From Deltaproteobacteria bacterium (GTDB lineage: Bacteria; Bacillota; Desulfotomaculia; Desulfotomaculales; JAGUVT01), in contig JAGUVT010000056.1 of the NCBI GenBank assembly GCA_020062745.1, forward strand, positions 1-45,657: 45,657 bases of DNA, in the 5' to 3' direction. Below the pieces are notes generated by a model. That model saw only the letters and a list, made by a program, of their open reading frames with translations. It was not told where the DNA came from and made no database searches. The translations under genes were made by a program, and so were the position numbers. This document shows positions 13,283 to 23,676 of the stretch, one piece after another (position 1 is the stretch's first letter; each line of letters starts with the position of its first letter).

Positions 13283-14713
13283 ATGAAAATGCTCCACGGG
13301 AGATTCTCTTTGCCGGATAAACCGGTGGAAGAGTGCGGCCTTTTCGGTATTTACGGTCCCGGTCTGGATGTCGCCAGGTTAACCTACTACGGCCTCTATG
13401 CCCTCCAGCACAGGGGCCAGGAAAGTGCCGGAATCGCTGTCGGCGACGGAAAAACAATTCAACTGCAGAAAGATATGGGCCTGGTGTCCGAGGTATTTAA
13501 CCACAAGAAGCTGAGTGCTTTCAACGGCTGCCTGGCCGTGGGCCACGTGCGCTATTCCACCACCGGGGCCAGCCTTCCGGTAAACGCTCAACCGCTTGTT
13601 TTCCGCTATGCCCGGGGCATGCTCGGTCTCGGCCATAACGGAAACCTGACCAACATTGCTGAACTGCGTTCCCGCCTTGCTTCCACCGGGTCGGTATTTC
13701 AGTCCACCACCGACAGCGAGGTAATCGTCAACCTTATTGCCCGGTATAGTCAAAACAGCCTGGTAGAGGCTATTATGAAATGCATGATTGACATTAAGGG
13801 CGGGTACTCCCTTTTGATGCTGACTGAAAAAAGCCTGATTGCCGTGCGGGACCCGCACGGTATCCGCCCCTTGTGTCTGGGCCGGTTGGGGGAGGCGCAC
13901 GTGATTGCCTCGGAGTCCTGCGCGCTGGATACGGTCGGGGCCGAAGCAGTGCGTGATGTGGAACCTGGTGAGATTATCATCATCAATGAAGGAGGGCTTG
14001 CTTCCCGGCAGGCCCTGTCCCCCTGCCGGCGGGCTCACTGCATCTTTGAGTATATTTATTTTGCCCGCGCCGATAGCCGGATGGACGGCTTTAATGTGAG
14101 CCGGGTGCGCCGGGAGATGGGACGGCAGTTGGCCAGGGAGTACCCGGTCGAGGCCGACCTGGTAATTGCCGTGCCGGATTCGGGGACGACGGCGGCCAGG
14201 GGGTATTCTGACGTTTCCGGTATTCCCTTTGAAGAAGGTTTGATGAAGAACCGCTATATCGGCCGCACTTTTATCCAGCCCAGCCAGAATGTGCGGGACC
14301 TGGGGGTGCGCCTGAAACTGAACCCGATCCGGGATGTGCTGGCCGGCAAAAGGGTGGTAATGGTGGACGATTCCATTGTCAGGGGCACTACCAGCGGTAA
14401 GATCGTGGCCATGCTGCGGGAGTGCGGAGTGAAGGAAGTACATTTCTGTCTCAGTTCGCCGCCGGTAATCCGCTCCTGTTATTACGGCATCGACACCAGC
14501 AACGAGGATGAGTTGATTGCGGCCCGCAAGCCGGTGGAGGAAATCCGCCGGTTAATTGACGCGGACGGGCTGTATTACCTGAGTTTGGATGGGCTGCTGG
14601 GGGTTTTTGGCGACAGGCGGGATTATTTTTGTACGGCCTGCTTCAGCGGCGATTACCCGGTGGAGATGCCTAGGCTGCAGGACGGCGGCAAGTATGTGCT
14701 GGAGTCTTGTTAG
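13283..14713 (+). CDS. purF: PurF, amidophosphoribosyltransferase
   Basis: A 476-aa enzyme of the first committed step, forming phosphoribosylamine from PRPP and glutamine. The N-terminal glutaminase begins at Cys18 ([10 protein letters not shown]), so a 17-residue propeptide must be cut off to expose the nucleophile, as in Bacillus-type PurF. Cysteines in [11 protein letters not shown] and in FCTACF near the C-terminus fit the [4Fe-4S] ligands of this type. The PRPP loop is [16 protein letters not shown] with GGGAGAGAGG upstream. Overlap region with purM is short. Confidence 0.97.
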   Translation: MKMLHGRFSLPDKPVEECGLFGIYGPGLDVARLTYYGLYALQHRGQESAGIAVGDGKTIQLQKDMGLVSEVFNHKKLSAFNGCLAVGHVRYSTTGASLPVNAQPLVFRYARGMLGLGHNGNLTNIAELRSRLASTGSVFQSTTDSEVIVNLIARYSQNSLVEAIMKCMIDIKGGYSLLMLTEKSLIAVRDPHGIRPLCLGRLGEAHVIASESCALDTVGAEAVRDVEPGEIIIINEGGLASRQALSPCRRAHCIFEYIYFARADSRMDGFNVSRVRREMGRQLAREYPVEADLVIAVPDSGTTAARGYSDVSGIPFEEGLMKNRYIGRTFIQPSQNVRDLGVRLKLNPIRDVLAGKRVVMVDDSIVRGTTSGKIVAMLRECGVKEVHFCLSSPPVIRSCYYGIDTSNEDELIAARKPVEEIRRLIDADGLYYLSLDGLLGVFGDRRDYFCTACFSGDYPVEMPRLQDGGKYVLESC

Positions 14714-14730
14714 GAGAAGGGGTTTTGCGA

Positions 14731-15765
14731 ATGGATGAAGGTTTGACTTACGCCGGCGCCGGTGTTGATATTGATGCCGGGGAAAAGGCGGTGCGGCTGA
14801 TGCGTGATGCCGTCCGCAGCACGTTCCGGCCCGGGGTTTTGACCGATATAGGCGGTTTCGGCGGCTTTTTCGCCCTTGACCGGGCCGGTTACCGGGAGCC
14901 GGTGCTGGTGGCCGGCGCCGACGGGGTGGGTACCAAGCTGCGGGTGGCCATGCTGATGGACCGCCATGACACCATCGGTATCGATGCGGTGGCCATGTGC
15001 GTGAACGATATTCTGGTGCATGGGGCACAGCCCCTTTTCTTTCTGGATTACCTTGCCGTGGGCAGGCTGGCGCCGGAAAAGGCGGCTGCTATCGTAGCCG
15101 GTGTCGCCACCGGTTGCCGGCAGGCGGGCTGCGCCCTGCTCGGCGGGGAAACGGCGGAAATGCCGGGCTTTTACGGGGCGGATGAATACGACCTGGCCGG
15201 TTTTGCGGTAGGGGTGGTGGAACGGGCCGGGATTATCGACGGCCGTACCATCCGGCCCGGTGACCGGGTAATCGGCCTTCCTTCCGCCGGCCTGCACAGC
15301 AACGGCTATTCCCTGGCCCGCAAGGTTTTGCTGGAGGTGGCCGGGTACGGTGTGGATACTTACCTGGCGGCACTGGGGCGCGCCGTGGGGGAGGAAATGC
15401 TGGAGCCCACCCGGATTTATGCGCCGGTTGTCCTGCCCCTTCTGAAGAAGTACGGGATCAAAGGGATGGCGCATATTACAGGCGGCGGCCTGGTGGAAAA
15501 TATCCCCCGTATTTTGCCGGCCGGTACGGCGGTGGAGTTGAACCGTTCCGTCTGGCGCCTGCCGCCGGTTTTTAGTTTGATTCAGGAACTCGGGAAAATA
15601 GCCGAAACCGAAATGCTGCGCACTTTTAACATGGGTATCGGCCTGGTAATGGTAGCGCCGGCGGCAGAAGCCGGAAATATATTAAAAGACCTGGCGGACG
15701 TTGGCGAAGAGGCCTGCCTTATCGGGGAGGTAGTGGAAGGAGACCGGAAGGTAATCTTTGTCTAA
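14731..15765 (+). CDS. purM: PurM, phosphoribosylformylglycinamidine cyclo-ligase
   Basis: A 344-aa enzyme that closes the imidazole ring, giving AIR. Starts [28 protein letters not shown] is the ATP-binding segment; [11 protein letters not shown] and [16 protein letters not shown] follow; [15 protein letters not shown] is in the C-terminal domain. ATG 14731 gives the usual length; TTG 14725, closer to GGAGAAGGGG, is an alternative. 17 bp after purF. Confidence 0.96.
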   Translation: MDEGLTYAGAGVDIDAGEKAVRLMRDAVRSTFRPGVLTDIGGFGGFFALDRAGYREPVLVAGADGVGTKLRVAMLMDRHDTIGIDAVAMCVNDILVHGAQPLFFLDYLAVGRLAPEKAAAIVAGVATGCRQAGCALLGGETAEMPGFYGADEYDLAGFAVGVVERAGIIDGRTIRPGDRVIGLPSAGLHSNGYSLARKVLLEVAGYGVDTYLAALGRAVGEEMLEPTRIYAPVVLPLLKKYGIKGMAHITGGGLVENIPRILPAGTAVELNRSVWRLPPVFSLIQELGKIAETEMLRTFNMGIGLVMVAPAAEAGNILKDLADVGEEACLIGEVVEGDRKVIFV

Positions 15766-15770
15766 AGCAG

Positions 15771-15832
15771 AATGAGATTGCTTCGCCTGCGGCTCGCAAT
15801 GACACAGGAGGGCGGCTCGCAATGACGAAGGG
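15771..15832. repeat. Dispersed intergenic repeat, copy 1
   Basis: Contains GAGATTGCTTCGCCTGCGG, then two copies of GGCTCGCAATGAC. This is the family with core TCATTGCGAG...GAAGCAATCTC found at four other places in the window. It separates purM from purN; a piece of a second family (GGGACGGTTCTC near 15856) follows. Confidence 0.75.
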
Positions 15833-15911
15833 GTAATTTTCAAAGTCTTTGTCTAGGGACGGTTCTCTATCACTTCTTTAGCTGCTGGTTGCTGAACGTT
15901 ATGTTGGGGGA

Positions 15912-16532
15912 ATGAAGATGGGTAAATTGCGCCTGGGCGTGCTGGCTTCCGGGCGGGGTTCAAACCTGCAATCCATTATCGACGCGGCCCGGGAGGGGTG
16001 GATTGAGGCTTTGGCGGCGGTGGTGATCAGCGACAACCGGTCTGCCTTTGCCCTGGAAAGGGCGCGCCGGGGCGGTATCCCGGCGGTGTTTATAGATCCC
16101 GGCGCTTTTTCCGGCCGGGAGGAATACGAATCCGCAGTGGTGGAAGTTTTGCGCGGCCACGGGGTGGAACTGGTCTGCCTGGCCGGTTACATGAGGCTGG
16201 TGGGGCGGGTGATGCTGAATGCTTTCCCCGGCCGCATTCTAAATATCCACCCGGCTCTCCTGCCGGCGTTCCCGGGCTTGCACGGCCAGCGGCAGGCCTG
16301 GGAATACGGGGTTAAGTTCAGCGGCTGTACGGTTCATTTTGTTGATGAAGGGGTGGATACCGGCCCGATTATTATCCAGGCGGTGGTGCCGGTGTTTGAT
16401 GAAGATACCCCTGACACTCTGGCTGCCCGCATTCTGGAGCAGGAGCACCGTATTTACCCGGAGGCCATCCGCCTTTTCAGCACGGGCAGGCTGAAAATCG
16501 CCGGACGGCGGGTGTTGATTGAAAAAGAGTGA
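15912..16532 (+). CDS. purN: PurN, phosphoribosylglycinamide formyltransferase
   Basis: A 206-aa enzyme that formylates GAR using 10-formyltetrahydrofolate. [15 protein letters not shown] binds the phosphate; [12 protein letters not shown] holds the catalytic Asn and His; [11 protein letters not shown] holds the conserved Asp. Start is ATG 15912 or, better spaced from GGGGG, ATG 15918. Separated from purM by 146 bp of repeat-containing DNA, so it may need read-through. Its end is followed closely by purH. Confidence 0.95.
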   Translation: MKMGKLRLGVLASGRGSNLQSIIDAAREGWIEALAAVVISDNRSAFALERARRGGIPAVFIDPGAFSGREEYESAVVEVLRGHGVELVCLAGYMRLVGRVMLNAFPGRILNIHPALLPAFPGLHGQRQAWEYGVKFSGCTVHFVDEGVDTGPIIIQAVVPVFDEDTPDTLAARILEQEHRIYPEAIRLFSTGRLKIAGRRVLIEKE

Positions 16533-16545
16533 GGAGGAGATTCTA

Positions 16546-18087
16546 TTGCCCGTGAAGCGTGCCCTGATCAGCGTATCGGATAAGACGGGAGTGGTGGAGT
16601 TTGCCCGCGGCCTTACGGAACTCGGGGTGGAGATCATCTCCACCGGCGGTACGGCCGGTGCTTTGCGGGAAGCCGGTATTCCCGTCGTTTCTGTTTCTGA
16701 CGTCACCGGTTTCCCGGAAATTTTGGACGGGCGGGTAAAAACACTGCATCCCGCTGTACACGGCGGCATTCTCGCCCTGCGCACGGATGAACATTTGAAG
16801 CAGATAAAGGAACACGGGATTGCGCCGGTTGACCTGGTGGCGGTAAACCTTTACCCGTTCCGGGAAACGGTGGCCAGGCCCGGTGTCACCCTGGCGGAGG
16901 CTATTGAGAATATAGACATCGGCGGCCCGTCCATGGTCCGCTCGGCGGCCAAGAACTACCGGTACGTGCTGGTGGTGGTTAACCCGGCCCGCTACGGGGA
17001 AATTCTGGCCGCCTTGCGGGAAGGCGGGCCGGGCGAAGAGCTGCGACTGTCCCTGGCCGGCGAGGCGTTTGCCCACACAGCCATGTATGATACGGCCATT
17101 GCCGCTTATTTCGACGGGCTGGTCAACCCGGGGGAGATGTTTCCCCGTGTTTTCAACATTTCTGTTGAGCGGGCGCAGTCCCTGCGCTACGGGGAAAATC
17201 CCCACCAGAAGGCGGCTTTTTACCGGGACCCGGCGGTATCCGGACCATGCGCCGGCAATGCTGTGCAACTGGCCGGCAAGGAGCTTTCCTACAACAATAT
17301 TTTGGATCTTAACGCCGCCCTGGAGCTGGTGCGGGAATTTGACCGGCCGGCGGCGGTGATTATAAAGCACAACAATCCATGCGGCTGCGCGTGTGCGCCG
17401 GAGCCGGCGGAAGCTTACCGGCGGGCGCTGGAGGCCGACCCGGTTTCTGCTTTCGGCGGTATCGTGGCCTTCAACCGGCCTGTTGATGCGGCGACGGCTG
17501 AAGAAATGGCCGAAATTTTTTTGGAGGCGGTAATTGCCCCCGGTTATGATGAAGAGGCTCTGGCGGTTTTGCAAAAGCGGGCCGGCCTGCGGGTGCTGGC
17601 AACTGGAGACCAGGCCTGCGGGTCCACCGATCGGCTGGACATGCGTAAAGTAAACGGCGGCCTGCTGGTACAGGAAACCGACCGGGAGGTTTTGCGCCGG
17701 CCGGAGTTGAAAGTGGTCACCAGGCGGCAGCCGGATGAAGAGGAGCTGGCCGAATTGATTTTTGCCATGACGGTGGTCAAGCACGTGAAATCCAACGCCA
17801 TTGTGGTTGCCAGGGGACGCCGGCTGATTGGTGTCGGTGCCGGTCAGATGAACCGGGTGGGCTCGGCCCGCATTGCCCTCGAGCAGGCCGGCACAAGGGC
17901 TATGGGAGCGGTGCTGGCGTCGGACGCCTTTTTCCCTTTCCGCGACACCGTTGATGAAGCGTCCAGGGCCGGTATCACGGCCATTATCCAGCCCGGCGGC
18001 TCGGTGCGGGACGACGAATCCGTTCAGGCTGCCGACGAACACAACCTGGCCATGGTGTTTACCGGCATGCGCCACTTCAAACATTAG
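16546..18087 (+). CDS. purH: PurH, bifunctional AICAR transformylase/IMP cyclohydrolase
   Basis: About 513 aa from TTG 16546, seven bases after GAGGAGGAG; this gives the standard length, whereas the upstream TTG lies inside purN. The N-terminal cyclohydrolase starts [16 protein letters not shown] and has [24 protein letters not shown] and NIDIGGPSM. The transformylase domain has [30 protein letters not shown] and the C-terminal SDAFFPFRD. Carries out the last two steps to IMP. Confidence 0.97.
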   Translation: MPVKRALISVSDKTGVVEFARGLTELGVEIISTGGTAGALREAGIPVVSVSDVTGFPEILDGRVKTLHPAVHGGILALRTDEHLKQIKEHGIAPVDLVAVNLYPFRETVARPGVTLAEAIENIDIGGPSMVRSAAKNYRYVLVVVNPARYGEILAALREGGPGEELRLSLAGEAFAHTAMYDTAIAAYFDGLVNPGEMFPRVFNISVERAQSLRYGENPHQKAAFYRDPAVSGPCAGNAVQLAGKELSYNNILDLNAALELVREFDRPAAVIIKHNNPCGCACAPEPAEAYRRALEADPVSAFGGIVAFNRPVDAATAEEMAEIFLEAVIAPGYDEEALAVLQKRAGLRVLATGDQACGSTDRLDMRKVNGGLLVQETDREVLRRPELKVVTRRQPDEEELAELIFAMTVVKHVKSNAIVVARGRRLIGVGAGQMNRVGSARIALEQAGTRAMGAVLASDAFFPFRDTVDEASRAGITAIIQPGGSVRDDESVQAADEHNLAMVFTGMRHFKH

Positions 18088-18149
18088 GAGGTTGAAGCGG
18101 TCAACGAAAAAATCTCGCATTGTTTTACCGGGGTTTGGAGGAGGAGTTT

Positions 18150-19418
18150 ATGAAAGTTTTAGTGGTTGGGGGCGGCGGGCGCGAGCACGCGCTGGTCTGG
18201 AAATTGCGCCAGAGTCCGCAGGTGAAGGAGATTTACTGCGCTCCCGGTAATGCCGGTATTGCCGGAGAGGCTGCTTGTGTCAATATCGGCGCCGAAGATA
18301 TACCGGCGCTGCGGTCTTTTGCCAGGCAGCAGGCCATTGATCTTACCCTGGTGGGTCCGGAGGTACCCCTGACAGCGGGTATTGTAGATGTTTTTCAGGA
18401 ATCCGGCATGCGTATTTTCGGGCCCACCGGGGCGGCTGCTGCTATTGAAGGAAGCAAAGTGCTGGCCAAGGAACTGATGGCAAAATACAATATACCATCT
18501 GCCCGTTATGCCGTGTTCGACGACCCTGATCGGGCAGCCGGGTATATTAAAGCCAACGGTGTTCCCTGTGTGGTGAAGGCCGACGGTCTGGCTGCCGGCA
18601 AGGGTGTCATTGTGGCCGGAGATGAGGAAACGGCTTTGAACGCCGTGTGCTCCATTATGGTGGACCGGATTTTTGGCGAGGCAGGCCGCCGGGTGGTGAT
18701 CGAAGAATGTCTGACCGGCGAGGAACTGAGCATCCTGGCTTTTACCGACGGGACTGCCGTTGTTCCGATGGTATCGTCCCAGGATCACAAAAGAGCTTTT
18801 GACGGCGATAAGGGCCCGAACACCGGCGGTATGGGTGCCTATGCACCGACCCCGGTATGTACTGATAAAGTATACCGGCAGGCGTTGGATGAAGTCCTGG
18901 TACCGCTGATCCGGGGTATGGCCTCAGAAGGGCGGACCTACCGGGGAGTAATTTATGCCGGTTTGATGGTGACGGCGGAAGGCCCGAAAGTGCTGGAATT
19001 TAATGTCCGTTTCGGCGACCCGGAAGCCCAGCCGGTATTATCTTTGCTGGAAACTGACCTGATAGAAATAATAGAGGCGGTTCTGGCGGGGCGCTTAGGT
19101 CAGATGGATATACTTTGGAAAAAAGGAGCCGCTGTTTGTGTTGTTCTGGCTTCCGCCGGTTACCCCGGCCCTTACCGGAAGGGGAAAGTGATCCGCGGCC
19201 TGGCGGATGTGCCGCCGGAAATAAAAGTTTTTCATGCCGGCACGGCCCGGCGGGGAGATGAAATAGTTACCGACGGAGGACGTGTGCTGGGTGTAACGGC
19301 GGTTGCCGGCAGCGTTTCTGAGGCTGCTGATAAGGCCTATGCGGCTGTGGAAAGAGTTTATTTTGATGGTATGCAGTTCAGGCGGGATATAGCTTACCGG
19401 GCCCGGCAGCATTCTTGA
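18150..19418 (+). CDS. purD: PurD, phosphoribosylamine-glycine ligase
   Basis: A 422-aa ATP-grasp enzyme forming GAR. MKVLVVGGGGREHAL at the N-terminus; VGPEVPLTAGIVD; KADGLAAGKGVIVA and EECLTGEELSILAF in the ATP-grasp; DHKRAFDGDKGPNTGGMGAYAP; FNVRFGDPEAQ. Start is ATG 18150 after GGAGGAGGAG; the longer upstream frame has no support. Last purine gene; a hairpin follows. Confidence 0.97.
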   Translation: MKVLVVGGGGREHALVWKLRQSPQVKEIYCAPGNAGIAGEAACVNIGAEDIPALRSFARQQAIDLTLVGPEVPLTAGIVDVFQESGMRIFGPTGAAAAIEGSKVLAKELMAKYNIPSARYAVFDDPDRAAGYIKANGVPCVVKADGLAAGKGVIVAGDEETALNAVCSIMVDRIFGEAGRRVVIEECLTGEELSILAFTDGTAVVPMVSSQDHKRAFDGDKGPNTGGMGAYAPTPVCTDKVYRQALDEVLVPLIRGMASEGRTYRGVIYAGLMVTAEGPKVLEFNVRFGDPEAQPVLSLLETDLIEIIEAVLAGRLGQMDILWKKGAAVCVVLASAGYPGPYRKGKVIRGLADVPPEIKVFHAGTARRGDEIVTDGGRVLGVTAVAGSVSEAADKAYAAVERVYFDGMQFRRDIAYRARQHS

Positions 19419-19427
19419 AATATTAAA

Positions 19428-19458
19428 ATTCCTCAGTCTGGTAAAGGATTTGAGGAAT
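19428..19458 (+). terminator. Hairpin after purD, weak terminator candidate
   Basis: ATTCCTCA (19428-19435) pairs perfectly with TGAGGAAT (19451-19458). The loop is 15 bases and no T-run follows, so termination would be partial at most. The rest of the gap up to 19549 is AT-rich and shows no clear promoter. Confidence 0.4.
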
Positions 19459-19549
19459 GCTTGTAGAAAGTATTATCGTATCGTTACATTGTTAGTTTTG
19501 TTTTGCGGGTTGAATCTACTATTAAGGTAAAAAGGTTGTGGTTGTCGAT

Positions 19550-20434
19550 ATGCTCGGCAAGCTTAACCTCAATAAGAAGGCCTTTTTTTTAATTTTTATT
19601 ATTTTAACTCAGATAATCCTGGTGTTAAGCCTGGGGGTCTGCAGCTATCTCTTTTCCGGGGGAGTCAGCGGTTTTCCCAAACTGCCGGACGAAGTTCATT
19701 TATTTATCTTTGTTTTTATTGGGCTGGCATTTGTGGCAATTTCTCTGATTTTGGTCAAGGAAGTCGGCAGATTGGTAGAAGGCGATATTTTGGCCAGGGA
19801 TCAGATGATTCAACTGCAAAAGGCGGAGGAAATGATCCGGGTATTGCGGATTCACCGGCATGATTTTATAAATCACTTACAGGTAATTGCCGGTTTGGTT
19901 CAATTGAAAAGACATGACGAAGTGCTGAACTATGTTAGTGAAGTAACCAGTAATCTGCTGCTGGCCGGGCGCATTATTAATGTGGCCAAACCGGAGTTGG
20001 CAGCCTTGTTTTTGACGAAGTTGAGCGAGCTTGAAGAGATAGGTGCGGAGACGAAAGTTGATGTCCGTTCGAGCCTGGCCGAACTGGCTGTGAATTCTTC
20101 TGAGTTGGTGCAGATAATTGGTAATTTGCTTGACAATGCTATTTTTGCTTTGAAAGAAGCCGATAATTATGAACGCTGGTTGCGCCTGGAGATCTGTGAA
20201 AATGATACATACTATCGCTTTGTTATCGCTAACAGCGGTTCTTTTATTCCTACGGAACTGCACGAGAAGATTTTTATGCCGGGCTATACTACTAAAGATG
20301 GAAAGGATAGCGGCTTCGGGCTGTATATAGTAAGCTCTTTGGTAAAGAAATATAAGGGAGGAGTTAAAGTTCTCAGTACGCTGGAAGAAGGGACAACCTT
20401 TGAGGTGTGGTTGCCGAAAGGAAAGGTACATTAA
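19550..20434 (+). CDS. Orphan membrane histidine kinase of the Spo0B/CitA type
   Basis: About 294 aa. Two N-terminal membrane helices (residues about 10-32 and 47-68) flank a short outside loop; there is no large sensor domain. A linker helix leads to the Spo0B-type phosphoacceptor box RHDFINHLQVIAGL, His near residue 104, followed by a four-helix region. The ATPase domain follows with GNLLDNAIFAL (N box) and DSGFGLYIVSSLV (G box). No response regulator is encoded nearby. Start is uncertain (ATG 19550 or GTG 19538). Its stop overlaps hisD by one base (TAATG), so kinase and histidine genes are cotranslated in one unit. Signal and partner unknown. Confidence 0.85.
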   Translation: MLGKLNLNKKAFFLIFIILTQIILVLSLGVCSYLFSGGVSGFPKLPDEVHLFIFVFIGLAFVAISLILVKEVGRLVEGDILARDQMIQLQKAEEMIRVLRIHRHDFINHLQVIAGLVQLKRHDEVLNYVSEVTSNLLLAGRIINVAKPELAALFLTKLSELEEIGAETKVDVRSSLAELAVNSSELVQIIGNLLDNAIFALKEADNYERWLRLEICENDTYYRFVIANSGSFIPTELHEKIFMPGYTTKDGKDSGFGLYIVSSLVKKYKGGVKVLSTLEEGTTFEVWLPKGKVH

Positions 20435-21714
20435 TGATTAAAATAGTGGAAGCAGGCGCCTCCCTGCTGGAACGTATACTGGAAAGAAAGATAGCCGGCA
20501 TGGAGGAGGCCCGGGCGGTAGTGGCCCGCGTTCTGGCAGCGGTGCGGGAGCGGGGAGACGAAGCGGTTTGCGAATTTACAGTTTCTTTTGGTGGGCCTGC
20601 CGTAGCCCCGGTTGCGCTCAGGGTAAGTGAAGATGAGATAGCGGAGGCCTACCGGCAGGTGGACGATGATTTTTTGGCGGCACTGCGGCTGGCTTTAGAA
20701 AATGTTACCGCTTTTCACCGGCGGGAATTGCGCCGTTCCTGGCTGGAAGCAGGAACGGAAGGAGTTATCCTGGGCCAGTTGGTTCGTCCTTTGAAACGAG
20801 TGGGGATTTATGTTCCCGGCGGTACTGCCGCCTATCCTTCGTCTGTTCTGATGAGTGCAGTTCCGGCCAGGGTGGCCGGAGTGGCGGAAATTGCCATGGT
20901 TACGCCACCGGCGGCAGATGGTACGGTAAGCCCATATACCCTGGTAGCGGCTGCTGAAGCCGGTGTTACCGAGATCTACCGGGTGGGAGGGGCGCAGGCG
21001 GTGGCTGCCCTGGCTTACGGAACCGCTGCCATTCGGAAAGTGGACAAGATTACCGGCCCGGGCAACATTTATGTAACACTGGCCAAACAACAGGTTTACG
21101 GTATAGTGGACATCGACATGCTGGCCGGCCCGAGTGAAGTGCTGGTAGTGGCGGACGGCACGGCAAAACCAGACTGGGTTGCTGCCGATATGCTCTCTCA
21201 GGCCGAGCACGACAGGATGGCGGCGGCGGTTTTGATTACTCCCGACCGGGAACTGGCCCGGCGTGTGCAGGAAGAGATCGAGAGGCAAGTTCCGGCTCTG
21301 CCCAGGCGGGAGGTTATCTCCCACTCACTGGCTGAGTACGGGTTCATTGTTATTACAGCGGACCTAAAAGAAGCCCTGGAACTGGCCAACCGGTTTGCCC
21401 CCGAACACCTGGAACTGATGGTGGCCGAACCGTTTCGCTGGCTGCCGCTGGTGGAGAACGCCGGCGCCGTCTTCCTCGGTCACCACTCGCCGGAAGCGGT
21501 GGGCGATTACCTGGCCGGCCCCAGTCATATTCTGCCGACCGGCGGGTCGGCGCGCTTTTTTTCGGTGCTGGGATTGGAGACTTTTTTAAGGAGAACCAGT
21601 GTGATTTCATATACACCGGCGGCACTGGCCGGAGTGGGACGGGCAGTGGTAAAAATGGCCGGAGTGGAGGGTTTAACCGCCCATGCCCGCTCCGTGGAGG
21701 TAAGGCTTGAGTGA
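20434..21714 (+). CDS. hisD: HisD, histidinol dehydrogenase
   Basis: A 426-aa zinc enzyme making L-histidine from L-histidinol in two NAD-dependent oxidations. Recognised by RPLKRVGIYVPGGTAAYPSS, VGGAQAVAALAYGT, KITGPGNIYV, DMLAGPSEVLVVAD, LSQAEHD (zinc ligands) and RFAPEHLELM. Start ATG 20434 overlaps the kinase stop; upstream in-frame codons lie inside the kinase gene. hisG and hisZ, which usually precede hisD in Clostridia, are not present in the window. Confidence 0.96.
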   Translation: MIKIVEAGASLLERILERKIAGMEEARAVVARVLAAVRERGDEAVCEFTVSFGGPAVAPVALRVSEDEIAEAYRQVDDDFLAALRLALENVTAFHRRELRRSWLEAGTEGVILGQLVRPLKRVGIYVPGGTAAYPSSVLMSAVPARVAGVAEIAMVTPPAADGTVSPYTLVAAAEAGVTEIYRVGGAQAVAALAYGTAAIRKVDKITGPGNIYVTLAKQQVYGIVDIDMLAGPSEVLVVADGTAKPDWVAADMLSQAEHDRMAAAVLITPDRELARRVQEEIERQVPALPRREVISHSLAEYGFIVITADLKEALELANRFAPEHLELMVAEPFRWLPLVENAGAVFLGHHSPEAVGDYLAGPSHILPTGGSARFFSVLGLETFLRRTSVISYTPAALAGVGRAVVKMAGVEGLTAHARSVEVRLE

Positions 21715-21737
21715 GATAGGGGGGGTTAAGGGAGAAT

Positions 21738-22331
21738 ATGCGGGAGCAGCGTAAAGCGCAGGTAAGCCGGTGCACCGGTGAAACGGAAGTGTTCCTTAAT
21801 CTGAACCTGGACGGTACCGGCGTGTACCGGGTGGAAACTGGTTTGCCTTTTTTCGATCATATGCTTTCCCTGTGGGCCAGGCACGGTGCTTTTGACCTGG
21901 AAGTAACGGCCCGCGGGGACCTGGCGGTGGACGGCCATCATACCGTAGAGGATGTGGGCATATGCCTGGGGCAGGCTCTGAAAGCAGCGGCGGGAGAGAA
22001 AGCCGGCGTTACCCGGTACGGACATGCCTGTATTCCCATGGATGAGGCCCTGGCCCTGGCGGCTGTGGACTTGAGCGGACGCGGTTTTCTGGCTTTTCAG
22101 GTGAACCTGCCGGTGCCGCGGATAGGGGACTTTGATACCGAACTGGTAGAGGAGTTTTTGCGGGCTCTGGCTATTAATGGAGAATTTACCCTGCATATTC
22201 AACTGCTGGCCGGTACTAATACCCACCATGTCATTGAGGCTGTTTTTAAAGCCTTAAGCCGGGCTATGCGCGCGGCGGTGGAATATGATCACCGGTTGAA
22301 CGGCATTCCTTCTACCAAAGGGGTATTGTGA
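21738..22331 (+). CDS. hisB: HisB, imidazoleglycerol-phosphate dehydratase
   Basis: A 197-aa monofunctional dehydratase (no phosphatase domain). It has the duplicated metal-binding His motifs FFDHML, DGHHTVEDVG and TNTHHVIEA-FK, and starts REQRKAQVSR as family members do. ATG after AAGGGAGAA. Overlaps hisH by one base. Confidence 0.96.
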   Translation: MREQRKAQVSRCTGETEVFLNLNLDGTGVYRVETGLPFFDHMLSLWARHGAFDLEVTARGDLAVDGHHTVEDVGICLGQALKAAAGEKAGVTRYGHACIPMDEALALAAVDLSGRGFLAFQVNLPVPRIGDFDTELVEEFLRALAINGEFTLHIQLLAGTNTHHVIEAVFKALSRAMRAAVEYDHRLNGIPSTKGVL

Positions 22332-22942
22332 TGATCGCCGTTGTTGATTACGGGATGGGTAACTTGAGAAGTGTCCAAAAAGGTTTTGAAAAAGTAGGAG
22401 TGGAAGCGGTTATAGTAAAAGAACCGGCGCTGGTGGCCCGGGCAGAGGGGGTGGTTTTACCTGGGGTGGGCGCATTTGCCGATGCCATGCATAACCTTGG
22501 CGCTGCCGGTTTAGACGAGGCTGTGCGACGGTCGGTGGCGGACGGGAAGCCGTTTTTAGGTATTTGCCTGGGCCAGCAACTGCTTTTTGAAGCCAGTGAA
22601 GAGTGGGGAGTAACCAGGGGATTGAGTATTTTCCCGGGATGGGTCAGGCGCCTGCCGGATGGGGTTAAAGTCCCCCATATGGGCTGGAACCAGGTGGAAA
22701 TCAGGCGCTTTTGTCCCCTTTTGGAAGGAATTCCGGAAGGCTCTTCTTTTTATTTTGTGCATTCGTATTTTGTCGAGCCGGCCGACCCGGACCTGGTAGT
22801 CGGCCTGACCGGGTACGGAGGATATTTTGCGTCTATAGTGGCCAGGAACAACATATACGGCATCCAGTTCCATCCCGAAAAAAGCAGTGGCCTTGGCTTG
22901 CGTATCTTGGAGAACTTTGGGAGGTTGGTTGAAAAATGTTGA
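22331..22942 (+). CDS. hisH: HisH, glutamine amidotransferase subunit of IGP synthase
   Basis: About 203 aa. Class I glutaminase: DYGMGNLRSV at the start, LPGVGAF oxyanion strand, catalytic Cys near residue 79 in GICLGQQ, and His/Glu in FHPEKS. It supplies ammonia to HisF. ATG 22331 overlaps the hisB stop (TGATG). Overlaps hisA by 7 bases. Confidence 0.95.
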   Translation: MIAVVDYGMGNLRSVQKGFEKVGVEAVIVKEPALVARAEGVVLPGVGAFADAMHNLGAAGLDEAVRRSVADGKPFLGICLGQQLLFEASEEWGVTRGLSIFPGWVRRLPDGVKVPHMGWNQVEIRRFCPLLEGIPEGSSFYFVHSYFVEPADPDLVVGLTGYGGYFASIVARNNIYGIQFHPEKSSGLGLRILENFGRLVEKC

Positions 22943-23676
22943 TTATTCCCGCTATTGATTTACGGGCCGGGCGGTGTGTGCGCCTGGTGGAGGGGCGCCC
23001 GGAACAGGAGACCGTTTATTCCCGTGACCCGGTTGCGGTGGCCCGCCGGTGGCAGGAACAGGGGGCCCGGTGGCTGCACGTGGTGGACCTGGACGGGGCT
23101 TTTGCCGGCGTGCCTAAGAATTTAGATATGATCAAGGAGATTTTGGCCGGGGTTGATATTCCGGTTCAGGTAGGCGGCGGGATCAGAGATATTGATATAA
23201 TAGACCGGTTGATGAGCCTGGGTGTGTCACGGGTTATTCTCGGAACGGCGGCTGTTTTAAAGTCGCAACTGGTGGCGGAAGCCTGTGCGAAATACGGGGA
23301 TAAAGTGCTGGTGGGGATAGACGGGCGTGACGGCCGGGTGGCCGTAGAAGGCTGGGGGGTTACCGTGGAGAAGAGCACTACAGAGCTGGCCATGGAAGCG
23401 AAAGCGGTGGGTGTGAAAAGGGTGGTATTTACCGATATCTGGCGGGACGGCACGCTGAAAGGGCCGAACCTGGCAGCCACCGCCGAACTGGCCCGGGCCA
23501 CCGGCTTGAAGGTAATAGCCTCGGGTGGAGTTTCCAGTGCGGATGACTTAAGAGAAATAACAAAGCTTGAGCAATACGGAGTTGAGGCGGTGATCCTGGG
23601 CAAGGCCCTTTACGCTGGAACGGTAACCTTAAAGGAAGCTCTGTCTATAGCCGCCGGATCGGAAACGGAGGAATAA
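22936..23676 (+). CDS. hisA: HisA, ProFAR isomerase
   Basis: A 246-aa TIM-barrel isomerase. [14 protein letters not shown] carries the first catalytic Asp; VQVGGGIRD and ASGGVSS are the phosphate-binding loops; [14 protein letters not shown] carries the second catalytic Asp. ATG start inside the end of hisH. Its TAATG overlap couples it to hisF. Confidence 0.96.
   Translation: MLIIPAIDLRAGRCVRLVEGRPEQETVYSRDPVAVARRWQEQGARWLHVVDLDGAFAGVPKNLDMIKEILAGVDIPVQVGGGIRDIDIIDRLMSLGVSRVILGTAAVLKSQLVAEACAKYGDKVLVGIDGRDGRVAVEGWGVTVEKSTTELAMEAKAVGVKRVVFTDIWRDGTLKGPNLAATAELARATGLKVIASGGVSSADDLREITKLEQYGVEAVILGKALYAGTVTLKEALSIAAGSETEE

Noticed and set aside
16543-18120. A 525-codon open frame on the minus strand
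   Set aside because: It lies antisense to purH, whose motifs are certain; its translation has no recognisable domain. It is a shadow caused by GC-rich codons.
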